A stretch of 64,000 nt of DNA from the NCBI RefSeq assembly GCF_008806955.1, contig NZ_CP031727.1, forward strand, positions 2,246,001-2,310,000, given 5' to 3'. Made by a program: the position numbers and the translations under genes. The notes beneath the pieces are model-generated. The model was given only the letters and a program-made list of their open reading frames with translations. It was not told the DNA's origin and ran no database searches. Every line of letters begins with the position of its first letter. Positions within the stretch are counted from its first letter, which is position 1. This stretch comes from Cellvibrio sp. KY-YJ-3. Lineage in GTDB: Bacteria; Pseudomonadota; Gammaproteobacteria; Pseudomonadales; Cellvibrionaceae. Shown here piece after piece: positions 44,537-55,004 of the stretch.

Positions 44537-45090
44537 TTAATGATATTAAAAAAGACGCCGAAGCGCGTATGAAAAAAGCGGTTGAAGCATTGTCGAACAA
44601 CTTCAACAAGATTCGCACTGGCCGTGCACACCCAAGCTTGTTGGATGGCATTACTGTGGATTATTACGGTACTCCTACCCCTTTGAGCCAAGTAGCAAAT
44701 ATCAATATTGACGATGCGCGCACCTTGTCGGTGAGTCCGTGGGAGCGCAATTTAGTCCCTGCCATTGAAAAAGCGATTATGAAATCGGATTTAGGTTTGA
44801 ATCCATCGACAAACAATGGCCTGATTCGTATTCCTTTGCCGATGTTGACTGAAGAAACACGCAAAAACTTTATCAAGCAGGCGCGTGCCGAGGCCGAGAA
44901 TGGCCGCGTTGCTGTGCGCAATGTGCGCCGCGATGTATTGGGTGATGTGAAAGCTTTGCTGAAAGACAAGGCGATTGGTGAGGATGATGATCGTCGCGCA
45001 CAGGATGAAATTCAGAAAATTACCGACAAATACATCGCTGAAGTTGATAAAGCGCTGGCAGCCAAAGAAGTTGATTTGATGGCTGTGTAA
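44533..45090 (+). CDS. frr: Ribosome recycling factor
   Basis: A 185-residue three-helix plus beta-domain protein with [15 protein letters not shown] and [15 protein letters not shown]. Splits post-termination ribosomes with EF-G. Coupled to pyrH by ATGA. Confidence 0.98.
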   Translation: MINDIKKDAEARMKKAVEALSNNFNKIRTGRAHPSLLDGITVDYYGTPTPLSQVANINIDDARTLSVSPWERNLVPAIEKAIMKSDLGLNPSTNNGLIRIPLPMLTEETRKNFIKQARAEAENGRVAVRNVRRDVLGDVKALLKDKAIGEDDDRRAQDEIQKITDKYIAEVDKALAAKEVDLMAV

Positions 45091-45226
45091 TCTGCATCAT
45101 CCGGCAAGTCACTTTCGCAAGGGAGTGGCTTTGCCTCCCGCACTACTACTAGATAATTTCATTAAAAAAACTAAAAACGGGTTGTCGGTGAGAATCCGAT
45201 GCTGGCCTGTCGCTGGGAGAGTACGC

Positions 45227-45961
45227 GTGACTGATAATAGTCTTCGCCACGTGGCGATTATTATGGATGGCAATAACCGCTGGGCAAAACAGCGCGGTAT
45301 GGCGGGAGTTTCTGGCCATAAAGTGGGAGTTGAGCGTATTCGCGATGTTATGGCCGCCTGTCAGGATCAGGGCGTTGAAGTGCTCACCGTATTTGCATTT
45401 AGCAGTGAAAATTGGCGCCGCCCACCGCTGGAAGTAGAGGCGCTTATGTCGCTCTTCCATCTCTATTTAAAAAATGAAGCCAAAGCACTTAAGAAAAAAG
45501 GGGTTGCCTTGCGTGTCATTGGCAATCGGGAGCGCTTTAGTCCTGCCATTCAAAAAGCTATCGCTGCCGCTGAGGAGCTTACTGCTGGTGGTAAAACAAC
45601 ACTGGTTATCGCCGCTGACTATGGTGGTCGTTGGGATATCGCCCAGGCAGCGCAAAAACTGGCGCAACAGGCAGTTAATGGACAGTTGGATGTGGCATCT
45701 ATCGATGAGTCGGCATTAGGTGCCCAAACCTGTCTTGCCGAGTTGCCACCCTTGGATTTATTGATTCGCACAGGAGGGGAGGTGCGTATTAGCAATTTCC
45801 TTCTGTGGCAATGTGCCTATGCAGAACTTTATTTCAGCGACAAGCTTTGGCCTGATTTTGACGGCGATGAGTTAAAGAAAGCGATTGCGAATTTCTACGA
45901 ACGCCAGCGTCGTTTTGGTATGACCGGCGATCAGATTGAGGCGGGTGCACTTAATGCTTAA
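45227..45961 (+). CDS. uppS: Undecaprenyl diphosphate synthase
   Basis: A 244-residue cis-prenyltransferase with the active-site HVAIIMDGNNRWAKQRG, SSENWRRP and RTGGEVRISNFLLWQ. Makes the C55 carrier lipid for peptidoglycan. GTG 45227 with GGGAGA upstream gives the usual N-terminus; the frame opens earlier at 45125 but that part is not family-like. Confidence 0.97.
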   Translation: MTDNSLRHVAIIMDGNNRWAKQRGMAGVSGHKVGVERIRDVMAACQDQGVEVLTVFAFSSENWRRPPLEVEALMSLFHLYLKNEAKALKKKGVALRVIGNRERFSPAIQKAIAAAEELTAGGKTTLVIAADYGGRWDIAQAAQKLAQQAVNGQLDVASIDESALGAQTCLAELPPLDLLIRTGGEVRISNFLLWQCAYAELYFSDKLWPDFDGDELKKAIANFYERQRRFGMTGDQIEAGALNA

Positions 45962-46808
45962 GCAGCGGGTAATCACAGCGTTAGTTTTGGCGATAATTTT
46001 TATAGTCGCCTTGTTTGGTTTGCCTGCTGGTTATTTTTCCTTTTTTGTTGGCGCTATTGTATTGATTGGTGCTTGGGAATGGGCCTGTCTCGCTGGGTTC
46101 CCCGCGCGCTGGCAGCGCGCGTTGTACGCACTCTTTATTTTAGTCGTTCTGTCGCTAGCTTCTTTTTATCTGGGGTTTGAGGGCGAGGCTAGTCCCAACC
46201 TGGATGCAGATGCCATCCGTGAATTACTGATTGCTGGTTGTATTTGGTGGGCAATCGCACTTTTGCTGGTGCAGGGTTATCCCTCCAGTGCTTTGTTATG
46301 GGGGCACAAAATTTTACGCCTGTTGATGGGGTTATTGGTACTTATTCCCACTTGGGTGGCTTTGGTATATGTACGCCAACAAGAGGCTGGTGCCTGGCTG
46401 GTCTTGTTGTTAATGCTCATTGTCGCCATGGCTGATAGTGGCGGTTACTTTGCTGGAAAGCGTTTTGGTAAGCATAAGTTGGCATCTGCCGTTAGCCCCG
46501 GCAAAACCTGGGAAGGTTTTGCCGGGGGATTGATCGCTAATTGTGTTTTGGCTCTGATGCTGAGTTTAACTCTGGAGCTAAGCCTGTTGTTGATGTTGGT
46601 GCTTGTGGTTCCTACCAGTCTGGTTTCTGTGTTGGGCGATCTTTTGGAGAGCATGTTAAAGCGCCAAGCCGGCATCAAAGATAGCGGCACCATTTTGCCT
46701 GGTCACGGCGGCATTCTTGATCGCGTAGATGGTGTCACGGCAGCTGCTCCGGTATTTGCTCTGGCACTGCTTGCAAGCGGCGCCTTTTCTGCGACGGCGG
46801 GGCTCTAG
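45954..46808 (+). CDS. cdsA: Phosphatidate cytidylyltransferase
   Basis: A 284-residue membrane enzyme with about eight spans and the CDP-diglyceride synthetase signature near the C-terminus: SPGKTWEGFAGG then GDLLESMLKRQAGIKDSG and PGHGGILDRVD. Makes CDP-diacylglycerol. Overlaps uppS by eight bases. Confidence 0.97.
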   Translation: MLKQRVITALVLAIIFIVALFGLPAGYFSFFVGAIVLIGAWEWACLAGFPARWQRALYALFILVVLSLASFYLGFEGEASPNLDADAIRELLIAGCIWWAIALLLVQGYPSSALLWGHKILRLLMGLLVLIPTWVALVYVRQQEAGAWLVLLLMLIVAMADSGGYFAGKRFGKHKLASAVSPGKTWEGFAGGLIANCVLALMLSLTLELSLLLMLVLVVPTSLVSVLGDLLESMLKRQAGIKDSGTILPGHGGILDRVDGVTAAAPVFALALLASGAFSATAGL

Positions 46809-46811
46809 CTT

Positions 46812-48011
46812 ATGCAGTTGGCGGTTCAACAGATTACTGTTTTGGGCGCGACCGGCTCTATTGGTGTTAGCACCTTGGATGTTATTGCGCGTCACCCGGA
46901 GCGCTATAAAGTTTTTGCATTAACGGCAGATCGACGTTGGCAGTTACTCGCTACCCAATGTTTGCAGCATCAGCCGCGTTATGCCGTATTAAATGATGTA
47001 GATGCTGCCGCTGAGCTGGCACGTGAACTACGTCATCAAGGCTGCAAGACAGAAGTCTTACAGGGATTGGCAGCGTTGGAGGCGGTTGCTGCCCATGAAC
47101 AGGTTGATGCAGTTATGGCGGCTATTGTTGGTGCGGCAGGTTTGTTACCAACATTGGCGGCGGTGAAAGCAGGCAAAAAAGTGTTGCTGGCTAATAAAGA
47201 AGCATTGGTAATGGCTGGTGGTTTGTTTACCCAAGCCGTTAGTAAAAGTGGGGCGGTATTGTTGCCCATTGATAGTGAGCATAATGCGATCTTTCAGTGC
47301 TTGCCAAATCATCGCAGCGATTATCTTGCTGGCGGTCTGGCTTCCAGTGGTGTTCGTAAAATTCTGCTCACCGCCTCTGGTGGCCCCTTCCGTAATACGC
47401 CGCTTGGCGATCTACCAAAAGTAACTCCAGAACAAGCCTGCGCTCATCCAAATTGGAGCATGGGGCAAAAAATTTCGGTGGATTCAGCCAGTATGATGAA
47501 TAAAGGGCTTGAGCTGATTGAGGCCTGTTGGCTTTTCAATGCTCGCCCTCATCAGGTGCAAGTGGTTATCCATCCACAGAGTGTGATTCACTCGATGGTT
47601 GAGTATATTGATGGTTCCATGCTCGCCCAATTGGGCAATCCGGATATGCGTACCCCTATAGCTCATGCCTTGGCCTGGCCGGAGCGTATAGAGTCCGGCG
47701 TTGCAAGTCTCGATATTATCGCAACGGCGCGCCTTGATTTTAGTGCGCCTGACCTTCAGCGTTTTCCTTGTTTGCGTTTGGCGCAGGATGCTGCCGATGT
47801 TTCGGGTACAGCACCTGCACTGTTAAATGCTGCGAATGAAATTGCTGTGGCGGCATTTCTTGCCCGCCAAATTCGCTTTGATCAAATCGCTCAGGTTATA
47901 GATCATGTGCTTGCGCGCCTGGCAGTGGTTGAACCAACCAGCTTGGAACAGGTTCAAAATGCAGATGCCGAGGCTCGCGCTTTGGCTAATCAATTGATCA
48001 AGAGCTGGTAA
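46812..48011 (+). CDS. dxr: 1-Deoxy-D-xylulose 5-phosphate reductoisomerase
   Basis: A 399-residue MEP-pathway enzyme with NADPH site [26 protein letters not shown] and the substrate/metal region [15 protein letters not shown]. Three bases after cdsA. It supplies isoprenoid precursors that UppS, encoded two genes upstream, uses. Confidence 0.98.
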   Translation: MQLAVQQITVLGATGSIGVSTLDVIARHPERYKVFALTADRRWQLLATQCLQHQPRYAVLNDVDAAAELARELRHQGCKTEVLQGLAALEAVAAHEQVDAVMAAIVGAAGLLPTLAAVKAGKKVLLANKEALVMAGGLFTQAVSKSGAVLLPIDSEHNAIFQCLPNHRSDYLAGGLASSGVRKILLTASGGPFRNTPLGDLPKVTPEQACAHPNWSMGQKISVDSASMMNKGLELIEACWLFNARPHQVQVVIHPQSVIHSMVEYIDGSMLAQLGNPDMRTPIAHALAWPERIESGVASLDIIATARLDFSAPDLQRFPCLRLAQDAADVSGTAPALLNAANEIAVAAFLARQIRFDQIAQVIDHVLARLAVVEPTSLEQVQNADAEARALANQLIKSW

Positions 48012-48033
48012 TGATTAATCCGGGGCAGTGCTT

Positions 48034-49386
48034 ATGTCGTTGATTCAGACAATAATTTCATTCGTTGTCGCCTTGTTGATTCTGGTTTCTATCCATGAGT
48101 TTGGGCACTTTTATGTGGCTCGTCGTTGCGGTGTGAAAGTTCTGCGTTTTTCCATTGGTTTTGGAAAAGTGCTTTGGTCATGGCGCGATAAGCAGGGCAC
48201 AGAGTATGTGTTGGCCGCATTGCCTCTGGGTGGATACGTAAAAATGCTCGATGAGCGCGAAGCGCCAGTATCGGTGGAAGAGCGTTCCATGGCGTTTAAT
48301 AATAAAAGTGTCTGGCAGCGCATCGCTATTGTTGCGGCAGGCCCTGGGGCTAACTTTCTGTTGGCCATACTCTTGTTTTGGGTGCTTTTGCTGCAAGGTC
48401 AGCGCGATTTAATTCCCCAAATTGGGGCTGTAGAGCGCGGTTCAATCGCCGAGCAGGCAGGGCTTGAAGCAGGCCAGGAGATTATTGCTATCGATAATAT
48501 TTCCACACCCACGTGGCAGGCTCTCAACAAGGCGCTGCTCAATCGCTTGGGGGAAACTGGATCTATTCGTTTCAAGGTGGCTTACCCTGACTCGCACTTT
48601 ACTTATGAGTCCGAAGGGCGGTTGGTTGATTGGCTGAGGGATTCAGCGGATCCCGATCCGGTTGCAGGTTTGGGAATTACGCTGTATCTGCCCAAAATCA
48701 CTCCAATTGTTGGCGAAGTAGTGGCTGGGGGGGTAGCTGAGGCTGCGGGTTTTCTGCCGGGTGATAAGCTGATTTCTGCCGATGATATTGTTATTGATGA
48801 TTGGCAGTTATGGGTGGATTACGTCCGGCGTCATCCTGGTAAGACAATTTCTGTCGTGATTGAGCGCGATGCCAGAGAGCTAGCGCTTCAGCTTACTCCT
48901 GAATCAATCAATGAGTCAGGTGCAGTTGTTGGGCGGGTCGGGCTGGGGGCTCAGGCGGGCTCAATTCCTGAGTCGATGATTCGCTCTTATGAGTATTCCG
49001 TGTTCGGTGCATTTGTTGCCGGAGTGAATAAAACCTGGGAAACCTCAGGCTTTGTACTTTTATCAGTCAAAAAATTGATTCTTGGCGAAATTTCCACGAA
49101 AAACTTGAGTGGACCGATAACCATTGCTAAGGTGGCGGGCTCTTCAGCCGAGAGCGGTTTGAGGAGTTTTATTGGTTTTGTCGCTCTGCTGAGTGTATTC
49201 CTCGCGGTATTTAACCTTTTACCTATCCCAGTATTGGATGGCGGCCACTTATTTTATTACTTTATTGAAGTAATTAAGGGAAAACCGGTGTCCGACAGAG
49301 TGCAGATGCTGGGGTATCAGGTTGGACTCTTCTTGGTCATCAGTCTAAGCGTGCTAGCGCTGTATAACGACATCATGCGGCTTTAA
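48034..49386 (+). CDS. rseP: Site-2 intramembrane protease RseP
   Basis: A 450-residue zinc protease of the sigmaE stress cascade: HEFGH at residues 21-25 in the first span, two PDZ-type domains around 125-290 (one marked by GLEAGQEI, the other by GFLPGDKL), and the third metal ligand region LPIPVLDGGHLFYY in the C-terminal third. ATG 48034 chosen; GTG 48028 is also possible. Confidence 0.97.
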   Translation: MSLIQTIISFVVALLILVSIHEFGHFYVARRCGVKVLRFSIGFGKVLWSWRDKQGTEYVLAALPLGGYVKMLDEREAPVSVEERSMAFNNKSVWQRIAIVAAGPGANFLLAILLFWVLLLQGQRDLIPQIGAVERGSIAEQAGLEAGQEIIAIDNISTPTWQALNKALLNRLGETGSIRFKVAYPDSHFTYESEGRLVDWLRDSADPDPVAGLGITLYLPKITPIVGEVVAGGVAEAAGFLPGDKLISADDIVIDDWQLWVDYVRRHPGKTISVVIERDARELALQLTPESINESGAVVGRVGLGAQAGSIPESMIRSYEYSVFGAFVAGVNKTWETSGFVLLSVKKLILGEISTKNLSGPITIAKVAGSSAESGLRSFIGFVALLSVFLAVFNLLPIPVLDGGHLFYYFIEVIKGKPVSDRVQMLGYQVGLFLVISLSVLALYNDIMRL

Positions 49387-49440
49387 TCTGGCAGTGTGCC
49401 GGGCCGTAACCAACATTCATTTACGATTAGAACAGATTCT

Positions 49441-52089
49441 ATGATGCGAGTTTCAATGCGAGTTTTTGGCTGTTTTCTGGCACTCTTTTTGTCATGCACT
49501 GTTTATGCACAGACCTTCCGTGTAAGTGATATCCGTGTGGAGGGGTTGCAGCGTGTGTCTGCAGGCTCTGTCTTCAGTGTACTGCCGATTCGTGTGGGTG
49601 ATGTACTGACTCAAGCCGATATTCAAAGTGCAACTCGTGAGTTATTCAAGGTTGGCTACTTCTCGGATGTAGAGATCAAGCGCGATGGCGATGTGCTGGT
49701 GTTGGTGATTAAAGAGCGTCCCGCAATCAATAAAATTGAGCTTAAAGGTAACAAGGCCATCAAAACTGAAAATTTGATGGATAGCCTTAAGGATAACAAC
49801 CTCTCCGAAGGACAAATTTTTCAACGCGCTACGCTCGAAGGGATTACACAAGCATTGCAGCGCGAGTATGTGAACCAAGGTCGCTATGGCGCTAGCGTGA
49901 ACATTGAAATTGAAGATATGCCGCGTAATCAGGTTAAGGTGCTGGTAAATATCGACGAAGGCAGCCCCTCGCGTATCAAACAAATCAATATCGTGGGTAA
50001 TCATAGTTACAGTGAAGAAGATCTGATTGATCTGTTTGAATTAAAAACCACTGGTATGTGGTCGTGGATATCGGGTAACGATAAATACAATAAAGAAAAA
50101 TTAAAGGGCGATTTGGAGCGATTGGAGTCTTGGTATTTGGATCGCGGATATCTCAACTTTAAAATTGATTCATCACAAATTTCGTTGAGCACCGACAAAG
50201 CCAAAATTTTTATTACTGTAAATATAACCGAAGGCGATATTTACAGAGTGAGCGGTATTGATCTCGCCGGTGATCCTGCTATTGATGAAAACATTATTCG
50301 CAGCATGATTCTGGTCAAGAAAGATCAGATATTCTCTCAAATTCTAATGACGACTTCGGAAGAGTATGTAACCAAACGTTTGGGTAATGAGGGCTACACC
50401 TTTGCCAAAGTTGAAGGTATGCCGGAGCGAAATGATGCGGATAAAACGGTAAAAATCACGTTTTTTATAGAGCCCGGTAAGCGCGCCTACGTTAATCGTA
50501 TTAACTTCCGTGGCAACACAAAAACTGTTGATGAAGTATTGCGCCGTGAAATGCGGCAGATGGAAGGCGGCTCCGCAAACTCCGCGCAAATCGAGCACTC
50601 AAAAGTGCGTCTGGAGCGGTTGGGCTTCTTTAAAGAGGTAAAGGTAGAGAATAAAGAAGTTCCAGGAACGTCCGACCAGATTGATGTTGAATACACTGTT
50701 GAAGAACAGCCGTCCGGTAGTATGGGACTGCAGGTAGGTTATGCTCAATATTCAGGTTTATTGTTCTCCGCCAGTATTCAGCAAAACAACTGGTTCGGTA
50801 CGGGTAAACAAGTTGGCTTCAGTTTTAGCCATAACCGCTATCAAACTGCGTACAACTTTAATTACAACGACCCTTATTTTACACCTGATGGCGTAAGTCG
50901 TGGTTTGAGTTTGTATTACACAAAAAGTGATTACGGTTCATACAACATTACTCCCTACAGCACTAACGTTTATGGCGGTAAGATCAATTTCGGTTACCCC
51001 ATTTCTGATATCGAGCGCATCGGTTTCGACATAGGTTTGCGTAGCCTGGAAGTGGAGCCTACCAGCTATTCATCGCAAGAAATTATTCGTAGTCCTATTT
51101 GGAATCCTAACTTGGGTTATATAACGCAAGATGAAAACTACGAACTTATGGTGCGTGAGCAATTGGGTTTGGATTACCCAACGGGTAGTTTTGAAATTAA
51201 GTCAGTTGATGAAAGTATGTTGGGTACACCCGGCTTTCTGGATGTTTATGGCGATACATTTAACGATGCTCAAGTTAGTATGTATTGGCTGAGGTCTACG
51301 CTTAACCGAGGTATTCTTGCTAACCGTGGTGCCTCGCAGCAACTGGGCGTGGAAGTCTCTTTACCGGGCGGTGATTTGCAATATTACAAAGTTAATTACA
51401 CCGGCCAGATATTCCAACCCCTGACTAGATCCCTTACCTTACGTTTGCATACCCGTATTGGTTATGCCGCTGCTTATGGTGATCTGGATGAATTGCCGTT
51501 CTTTGAACATTATTACGCTGGTGGGTTTGGTTCGGTACGTGGTTTCGAGCGCAATACACTTGGTCCCCGTAGTACTTTTATCCGCGAGGCTATAGTCGCG
51601 AATACTGTATGGGATGATTTAAACGGTGACGGTATAGCTCAAGCTAATGAGCAAGGTGCTCCTGCATATGTTCTTTGCAGCGACCCCGATGCGGGCAACT
51701 ACGTTGCTAATGTGGCATGTGATGAGGGTATTTTGTTATCAAATGCCAATAATAATAATCTGGTCGGCAGGACTCGTGGAGCTTTCGGTGGCAATGTTTT
51801 AATTCAAGGCGGTGCGGAAATACTTTTCCCGCTTCCATTTATTAAAGATCAACGCTCACTGCAAACTACGTTCTTTGTTGATGCAGGAAATGTGTTTGAT
51901 ACTCATTGTGGTGCGACACAACTCAACTGCTATGATGTGGATCTTGACCACATTAATGCCTCCGTAGGTCTTGGTTTAACTTGGATTTCAGGATTTGGCC
52001 CAATGACATTCAGTATTGCGGAGCCATTTAAGGAAAATGATTATGATCGTACAGAAGTGTTCCAGTTTTCATTGGGACAAACGTTTTAA
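49441..52089 (+). CDS. bamA: Outer-membrane protein assembly factor BamA
   Basis: An 882-residue precursor: signal peptide to about residue 23 (ending VYA-Q), five POTRA domains to about 420, then a 16-strand barrel. The lid-loop motif SVRGFERNTLGPRS is present. It is longer than E. coli BamA (810) owing partly to an insertion after this motif that includes DLNGDGIAQANE at 726-737 and a Cys pair (VLCSD ... VACDEG). ATG 49441 chosen as the start of the signal peptide. Confidence 0.97.
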   Translation: MMRVSMRVFGCFLALFLSCTVYAQTFRVSDIRVEGLQRVSAGSVFSVLPIRVGDVLTQADIQSATRELFKVGYFSDVEIKRDGDVLVLVIKERPAINKIELKGNKAIKTENLMDSLKDNNLSEGQIFQRATLEGITQALQREYVNQGRYGASVNIEIEDMPRNQVKVLVNIDEGSPSRIKQINIVGNHSYSEEDLIDLFELKTTGMWSWISGNDKYNKEKLKGDLERLESWYLDRGYLNFKIDSSQISLSTDKAKIFITVNITEGDIYRVSGIDLAGDPAIDENIIRSMILVKKDQIFSQILMTTSEEYVTKRLGNEGYTFAKVEGMPERNDADKTVKITFFIEPGKRAYVNRINFRGNTKTVDEVLRREMRQMEGGSANSAQIEHSKVRLERLGFFKEVKVENKEVPGTSDQIDVEYTVEEQPSGSMGLQVGYAQYSGLLFSASIQQNNWFGTGKQVGFSFSHNRYQTAYNFNYNDPYFTPDGVSRGLSLYYTKSDYGSYNITPYSTNVYGGKINFGYPISDIERIGFDIGLRSLEVEPTSYSSQEIIRSPIWNPNLGYITQDENYELMVREQLGLDYPTGSFEIKSVDESMLGTPGFLDVYGDTFNDAQVSMYWLRSTLNRGILANRGASQQLGVEVSLPGGDLQYYKVNYTGQIFQPLTRSLTLRLHTRIGYAAAYGDLDELPFFEHYYAGGFGSVRGFERNTLGPRSTFIREAIVANTVWDDLNGDGIAQANEQGAPAYVLCSDPDAGNYVANVACDEGILLSNANNNNLVGRTRGAFGGNVLIQGGAEILFPLPFIKDQRSLQTTFFVDAGNVFDTHCGATQLNCYDVDLDHINASVGLGLTWISGFGPMTFSIAEPFKENDYDRTEVFQFSLGQTF

Positions 52090-52127
52090 TAATAATTGTT
52101 TGGGCTAATAATCTAGAGGAATAAATT

Positions 52128-52640
52128 GTGACTGTTACACAGAAAATGTTTGCTGTTATTGCTTTGTCTTTGGTTTCATCCGTTTCATTTGCACAAGGCA
52201 AAGTAGTTGTTTTGGATCCAACGGGCGCAGTAATGGGAACCACTGCTGCAAAAGCTAAGTTTGATAAACTGCAAAAAAGTGCTGATTTTGCTGCAGCAAA
52301 AGCAAAGCTTGATGGCCTTGCGGCCGATATCAAAGCATTACAAACCGAGTATCAAAAAGACGGCATGACATGGAGTGCTGAAAAACGCGCTGAAAGTGAA
52401 AAGAAATTGCAAAGCTTGGGTCAGGATTATCAATTTCAGGGTAAGAAGCTTCAGGGTGAGCAGCAGGCTTTAATGCAGCAAATCATGCAAGAACTGGGTC
52501 CGAAAATGGAAGCCGTAGTAAAACAACTTGTTGAGTCTGAAAACATCAGCATGATTGTTGATGCAAAGTCAGTAATGATGGCCAAACCAGAAAATGATTT
52601 GACTCCAAAAGTCACTGAACTCTTGAACAAAGCCAAGTAA
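52128..52640 (+). CDS. skp: Periplasmic chaperone Skp (OmpH)
   Basis: A 170-residue precursor with a signal peptide ending about residue 24 (VSFAQ) and long Lys/Ala/Gln-rich coiled helices that form the tentacles. It carries unfolded outer-membrane proteins to BamA. GTG 52128 with TAGAGGA seven bases upstream. Confidence 0.95.
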   Translation: MTVTQKMFAVIALSLVSSVSFAQGKVVVLDPTGAVMGTTAAKAKFDKLQKSADFAAAKAKLDGLAADIKALQTEYQKDGMTWSAEKRAESEKKLQSLGQDYQFQGKKLQGEQQALMQQIMQELGPKMEAVVKQLVESENISMIVDAKSVMMAKPENDLTPKVTELLNKAK

Positions 52641-52653
52641 GTATCACGAGCAT

Positions 52654-53670
52654 ATGTTGAAACGCTCTTATCAATTGCTTGAACTTGCACAGCGCTTGGG
52701 CGCTGTTTTGGTTGGTGATCCAAAGCATGAGATAAGAGCCTTGGCTACATTACAAAATGCCGAGGCACATAGCCTTAGTTTTCTTGCCAATCCAGCTTAC
52801 AAGAAATATTTGAGCTCGACTAAAGCCGGCGCGGTGTTAATTCACCCTGATTTGCAAGACGAGTTCGCGGGTAATAAGTTAGTTACTGCTAACCCCTACA
52901 TTGATTATGCTCGCGCGTCGTCACTATTTTCACCTTTGCGTGCTCCTGCTGTGGGAGTGCATCCATCAGCTGTGATTGGCCGGGATTGTGTTATTGCCGC
53001 CGATGTTTCAATCGGTGCTAATGCTGTCATTGGTGATGCTGTTACCTTGTCCCAAGGGGCTGTTATCGGTCCTGGGTGCTATGTAGGTGATGACACATCT
53101 ATCGGTAAGAATACCCGCCTGGCGGCTAACGTTAGCATTTATCACGGAGTTGTGATTGGTGACGACTGTATTTTGCACAGCGGTTGTGTGATCGGTGCTG
53201 ATGGTTTCGGTTTCGCACCCCAGTCAGGCGGATGGCTTAAAATTCACCAGCTGGGTGGCGTAGTTATTGGCAATAATGTCGAGATTGGTGCTTGTACCTG
53301 TATTGATCGCGGAGCTTTGGATAATACTTGTATTGGCGATGGAGTGATTATCGATAATCAGGTACAAATTGCTCACAATGTCCGTATTGGCAAAAATACT
53401 GCAATTGCAGGTCATTCGGCGATTGCAGGAAGCACTATAATAGGCGCTAATTGCACTATTTCCGGTGCAGTAGCAATTGTCGGGCATATAACTCTGGCCG
53501 ATAAGGTACATATAACGGCCAGAAGTTTAGTGTCCGCTTCGATCAGTGAAGCTGGTTCTTATTCCTCTGGCACTCCGCTTGCGCAAACTAAAGACTGGCG
53601 TAAAAATGCGGCCCGCTTTCGTCAGTTGGATTCATTAGCAACACGCTTAATAAAACTTGAACGCAAATAG
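52654..53670 (+). CDS. lpxD: UDP-3-O-(3-hydroxyacyl)glucosamine N-acyltransferase
   Basis: A 338-residue lipid A enzyme: N-terminal uridine-binding part to about 100, then hexapeptide repeats (IGANAVIGDAVTLSQGAVIG) with the catalytic His region IAHNVRIGKNTAIAGHSAIAG. Confidence 0.97.
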   Translation: MLKRSYQLLELAQRLGAVLVGDPKHEIRALATLQNAEAHSLSFLANPAYKKYLSSTKAGAVLIHPDLQDEFAGNKLVTANPYIDYARASSLFSPLRAPAVGVHPSAVIGRDCVIAADVSIGANAVIGDAVTLSQGAVIGPGCYVGDDTSIGKNTRLAANVSIYHGVVIGDDCILHSGCVIGADGFGFAPQSGGWLKIHQLGGVVIGNNVEIGACTCIDRGALDNTCIGDGVIIDNQVQIAHNVRIGKNTAIAGHSAIAGSTIIGANCTISGAVAIVGHITLADKVHITARSLVSASISEAGSYSSGTPLAQTKDWRKNAARFRQLDSLATRLIKLERK

Positions 53671-53708
53671 CGTACATATAATTTCTATTTATTCCTTGGG
53701 GTCTAACC

Positions 53709-54146
53709 ATGATGGATGTTAACGAAATCCGTGAATATCTTCCTCATCGCTATCCATTTTTGCTTGTGGACCGTGTTGTAGAGTTGATTGAAGGTGAATC
53801 AATTATTGCCTACAAAAACATTACCGTTAACGAAGAAGTCTTTAATGGTCACTTCCCTCAAAATCCAGTTTTTCCTGGTGTGATGATTCTGGAAGCCATG
53901 GCACAAGCATCAGGCATTCTCGGTTTTAAAACCATGAATAAAAAGCCTGAGGATGGATCTATTTATTTGTTTGCTGGCGTTGATGATGTGCGCTTTAAGA
54001 GACAGGTTGTTCCGGGTGATCGTTTGCAACTTGAATCGCGCGTTATTTCCGAAAAGCGTGGTATATGGAAATTTGAATGTAAGGCAAGCGTTGATGGTGT
54101 ACTGGCTGCATCGGCAACTATTTTGTGCGCAGATCGTAAAGTCTAG
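53709..54146 (+). CDS. fabZ: 3-Hydroxyacyl-ACP dehydratase FabZ
   Basis: A 145-residue hotdog-fold dehydratase with [13 protein letters not shown] (catalytic His) and [20 protein letters not shown] (catalytic Glu). Lies between lpxD and lpxA as in most gammaproteobacteria. Confidence 0.98.
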   Translation: MMDVNEIREYLPHRYPFLLVDRVVELIEGESIIAYKNITVNEEVFNGHFPQNPVFPGVMILEAMAQASGILGFKTMNKKPEDGSIYLFAGVDDVRFKRQVVPGDRLQLESRVISEKRGIWKFECKASVDGVLAASATILCADRKV

Positions 54147-54179
54147 AGCGACTACTATTGAATTTAGCGAGAAAGTATT

Positions 54180-54950
54180 TTGATAGATCCCTCAGCAATC
54201 ATTCATCCTAATGCCAAGCTTGCACCTGATGTGCAAGTTGGTCCATGGACAATTATTGGCCCCAACGTAGAAATTGATGAAGGTACTGTAATTGCCTCTC
54301 ACGTTGTTCTAAAAGGGCCAACAAAAATTGGTAAGCATAATCGTATCTACCAATTTTCCTCGATAGGCGAAGATACGCCTGATTTAAAATACAAAGGTGA
54401 ACCTACTCGTTTAGTAGTTGGCGATCACAATGTGATTCGCGAAGGTGTCACTATTCATCGTGGTACCATTCAGGATCGCGGTGAAACTACCATTGGTAGT
54501 CATAATTTGCTAATGGCATACGTTCATGTTGGTCACGACAGTGTGATTGGTAGTCATTGTATTTTGGTGAATAATGCGGCGCTTGCCGGTCACGTGCATA
54601 TTGGTGATTGGGCTATTCTCAGTGGGTTTACCCTGGTTCATCAATTTTGCAAGATTGGTGCACATAGCTTCGCTGGAATGGGAAGTGCAATTGGCAAGGA
54701 TGTTCCAGCGTATGTCATGGTGAACGGAAGCCCCGCAGAAGCAAAAAATATTAATGTCGAGGGGTTGCGTCGTCGCGGTTTTACCAAAGACGATATTGCA
54801 CTACTAACCAAGGCATACAAAACTATTTATCGTCGAGGTTTAACGCTTGATGAAGCTTTGGCTGAGCTTAATCCGTTAGCAGTTTCTTCACCTGCATTAC
54901 AAGTGTTAATCGATTCATTGAATGCTTCAACACGCGGCATAGTTCGCTAG
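54180..54950 (+). CDS. lpxA: UDP-N-acetylglucosamine acyltransferase
   Basis: A 256-residue hexapeptide acyltransferase, first step of lipid A synthesis. IHPNAKLAPDVQVGPWTIIG at the start, HVGHDSVIGSHCILVNNAALAGH in the middle (catalytic His). The start is TTG 54180, with GAGAAAG upstream. Confidence 0.97.
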   Translation: MIDPSAIIHPNAKLAPDVQVGPWTIIGPNVEIDEGTVIASHVVLKGPTKIGKHNRIYQFSSIGEDTPDLKYKGEPTRLVVGDHNVIREGVTIHRGTIQDRGETTIGSHNLLMAYVHVGHDSVIGSHCILVNNAALAGHVHIGDWAILSGFTLVHQFCKIGAHSFAGMGSAIGKDVPAYVMVNGSPAEAKNINVEGLRRRGFTKDDIALLTKAYKTIYRRGLTLDEALAELNPLAVSSPALQVLIDSLNASTRGIVR

Positions 54951-55004
54951 CATTTCCTCTTCGCGATTTCCATCGCATCAAGTTTCTACAAACCGGAGGG
55001 CTGG

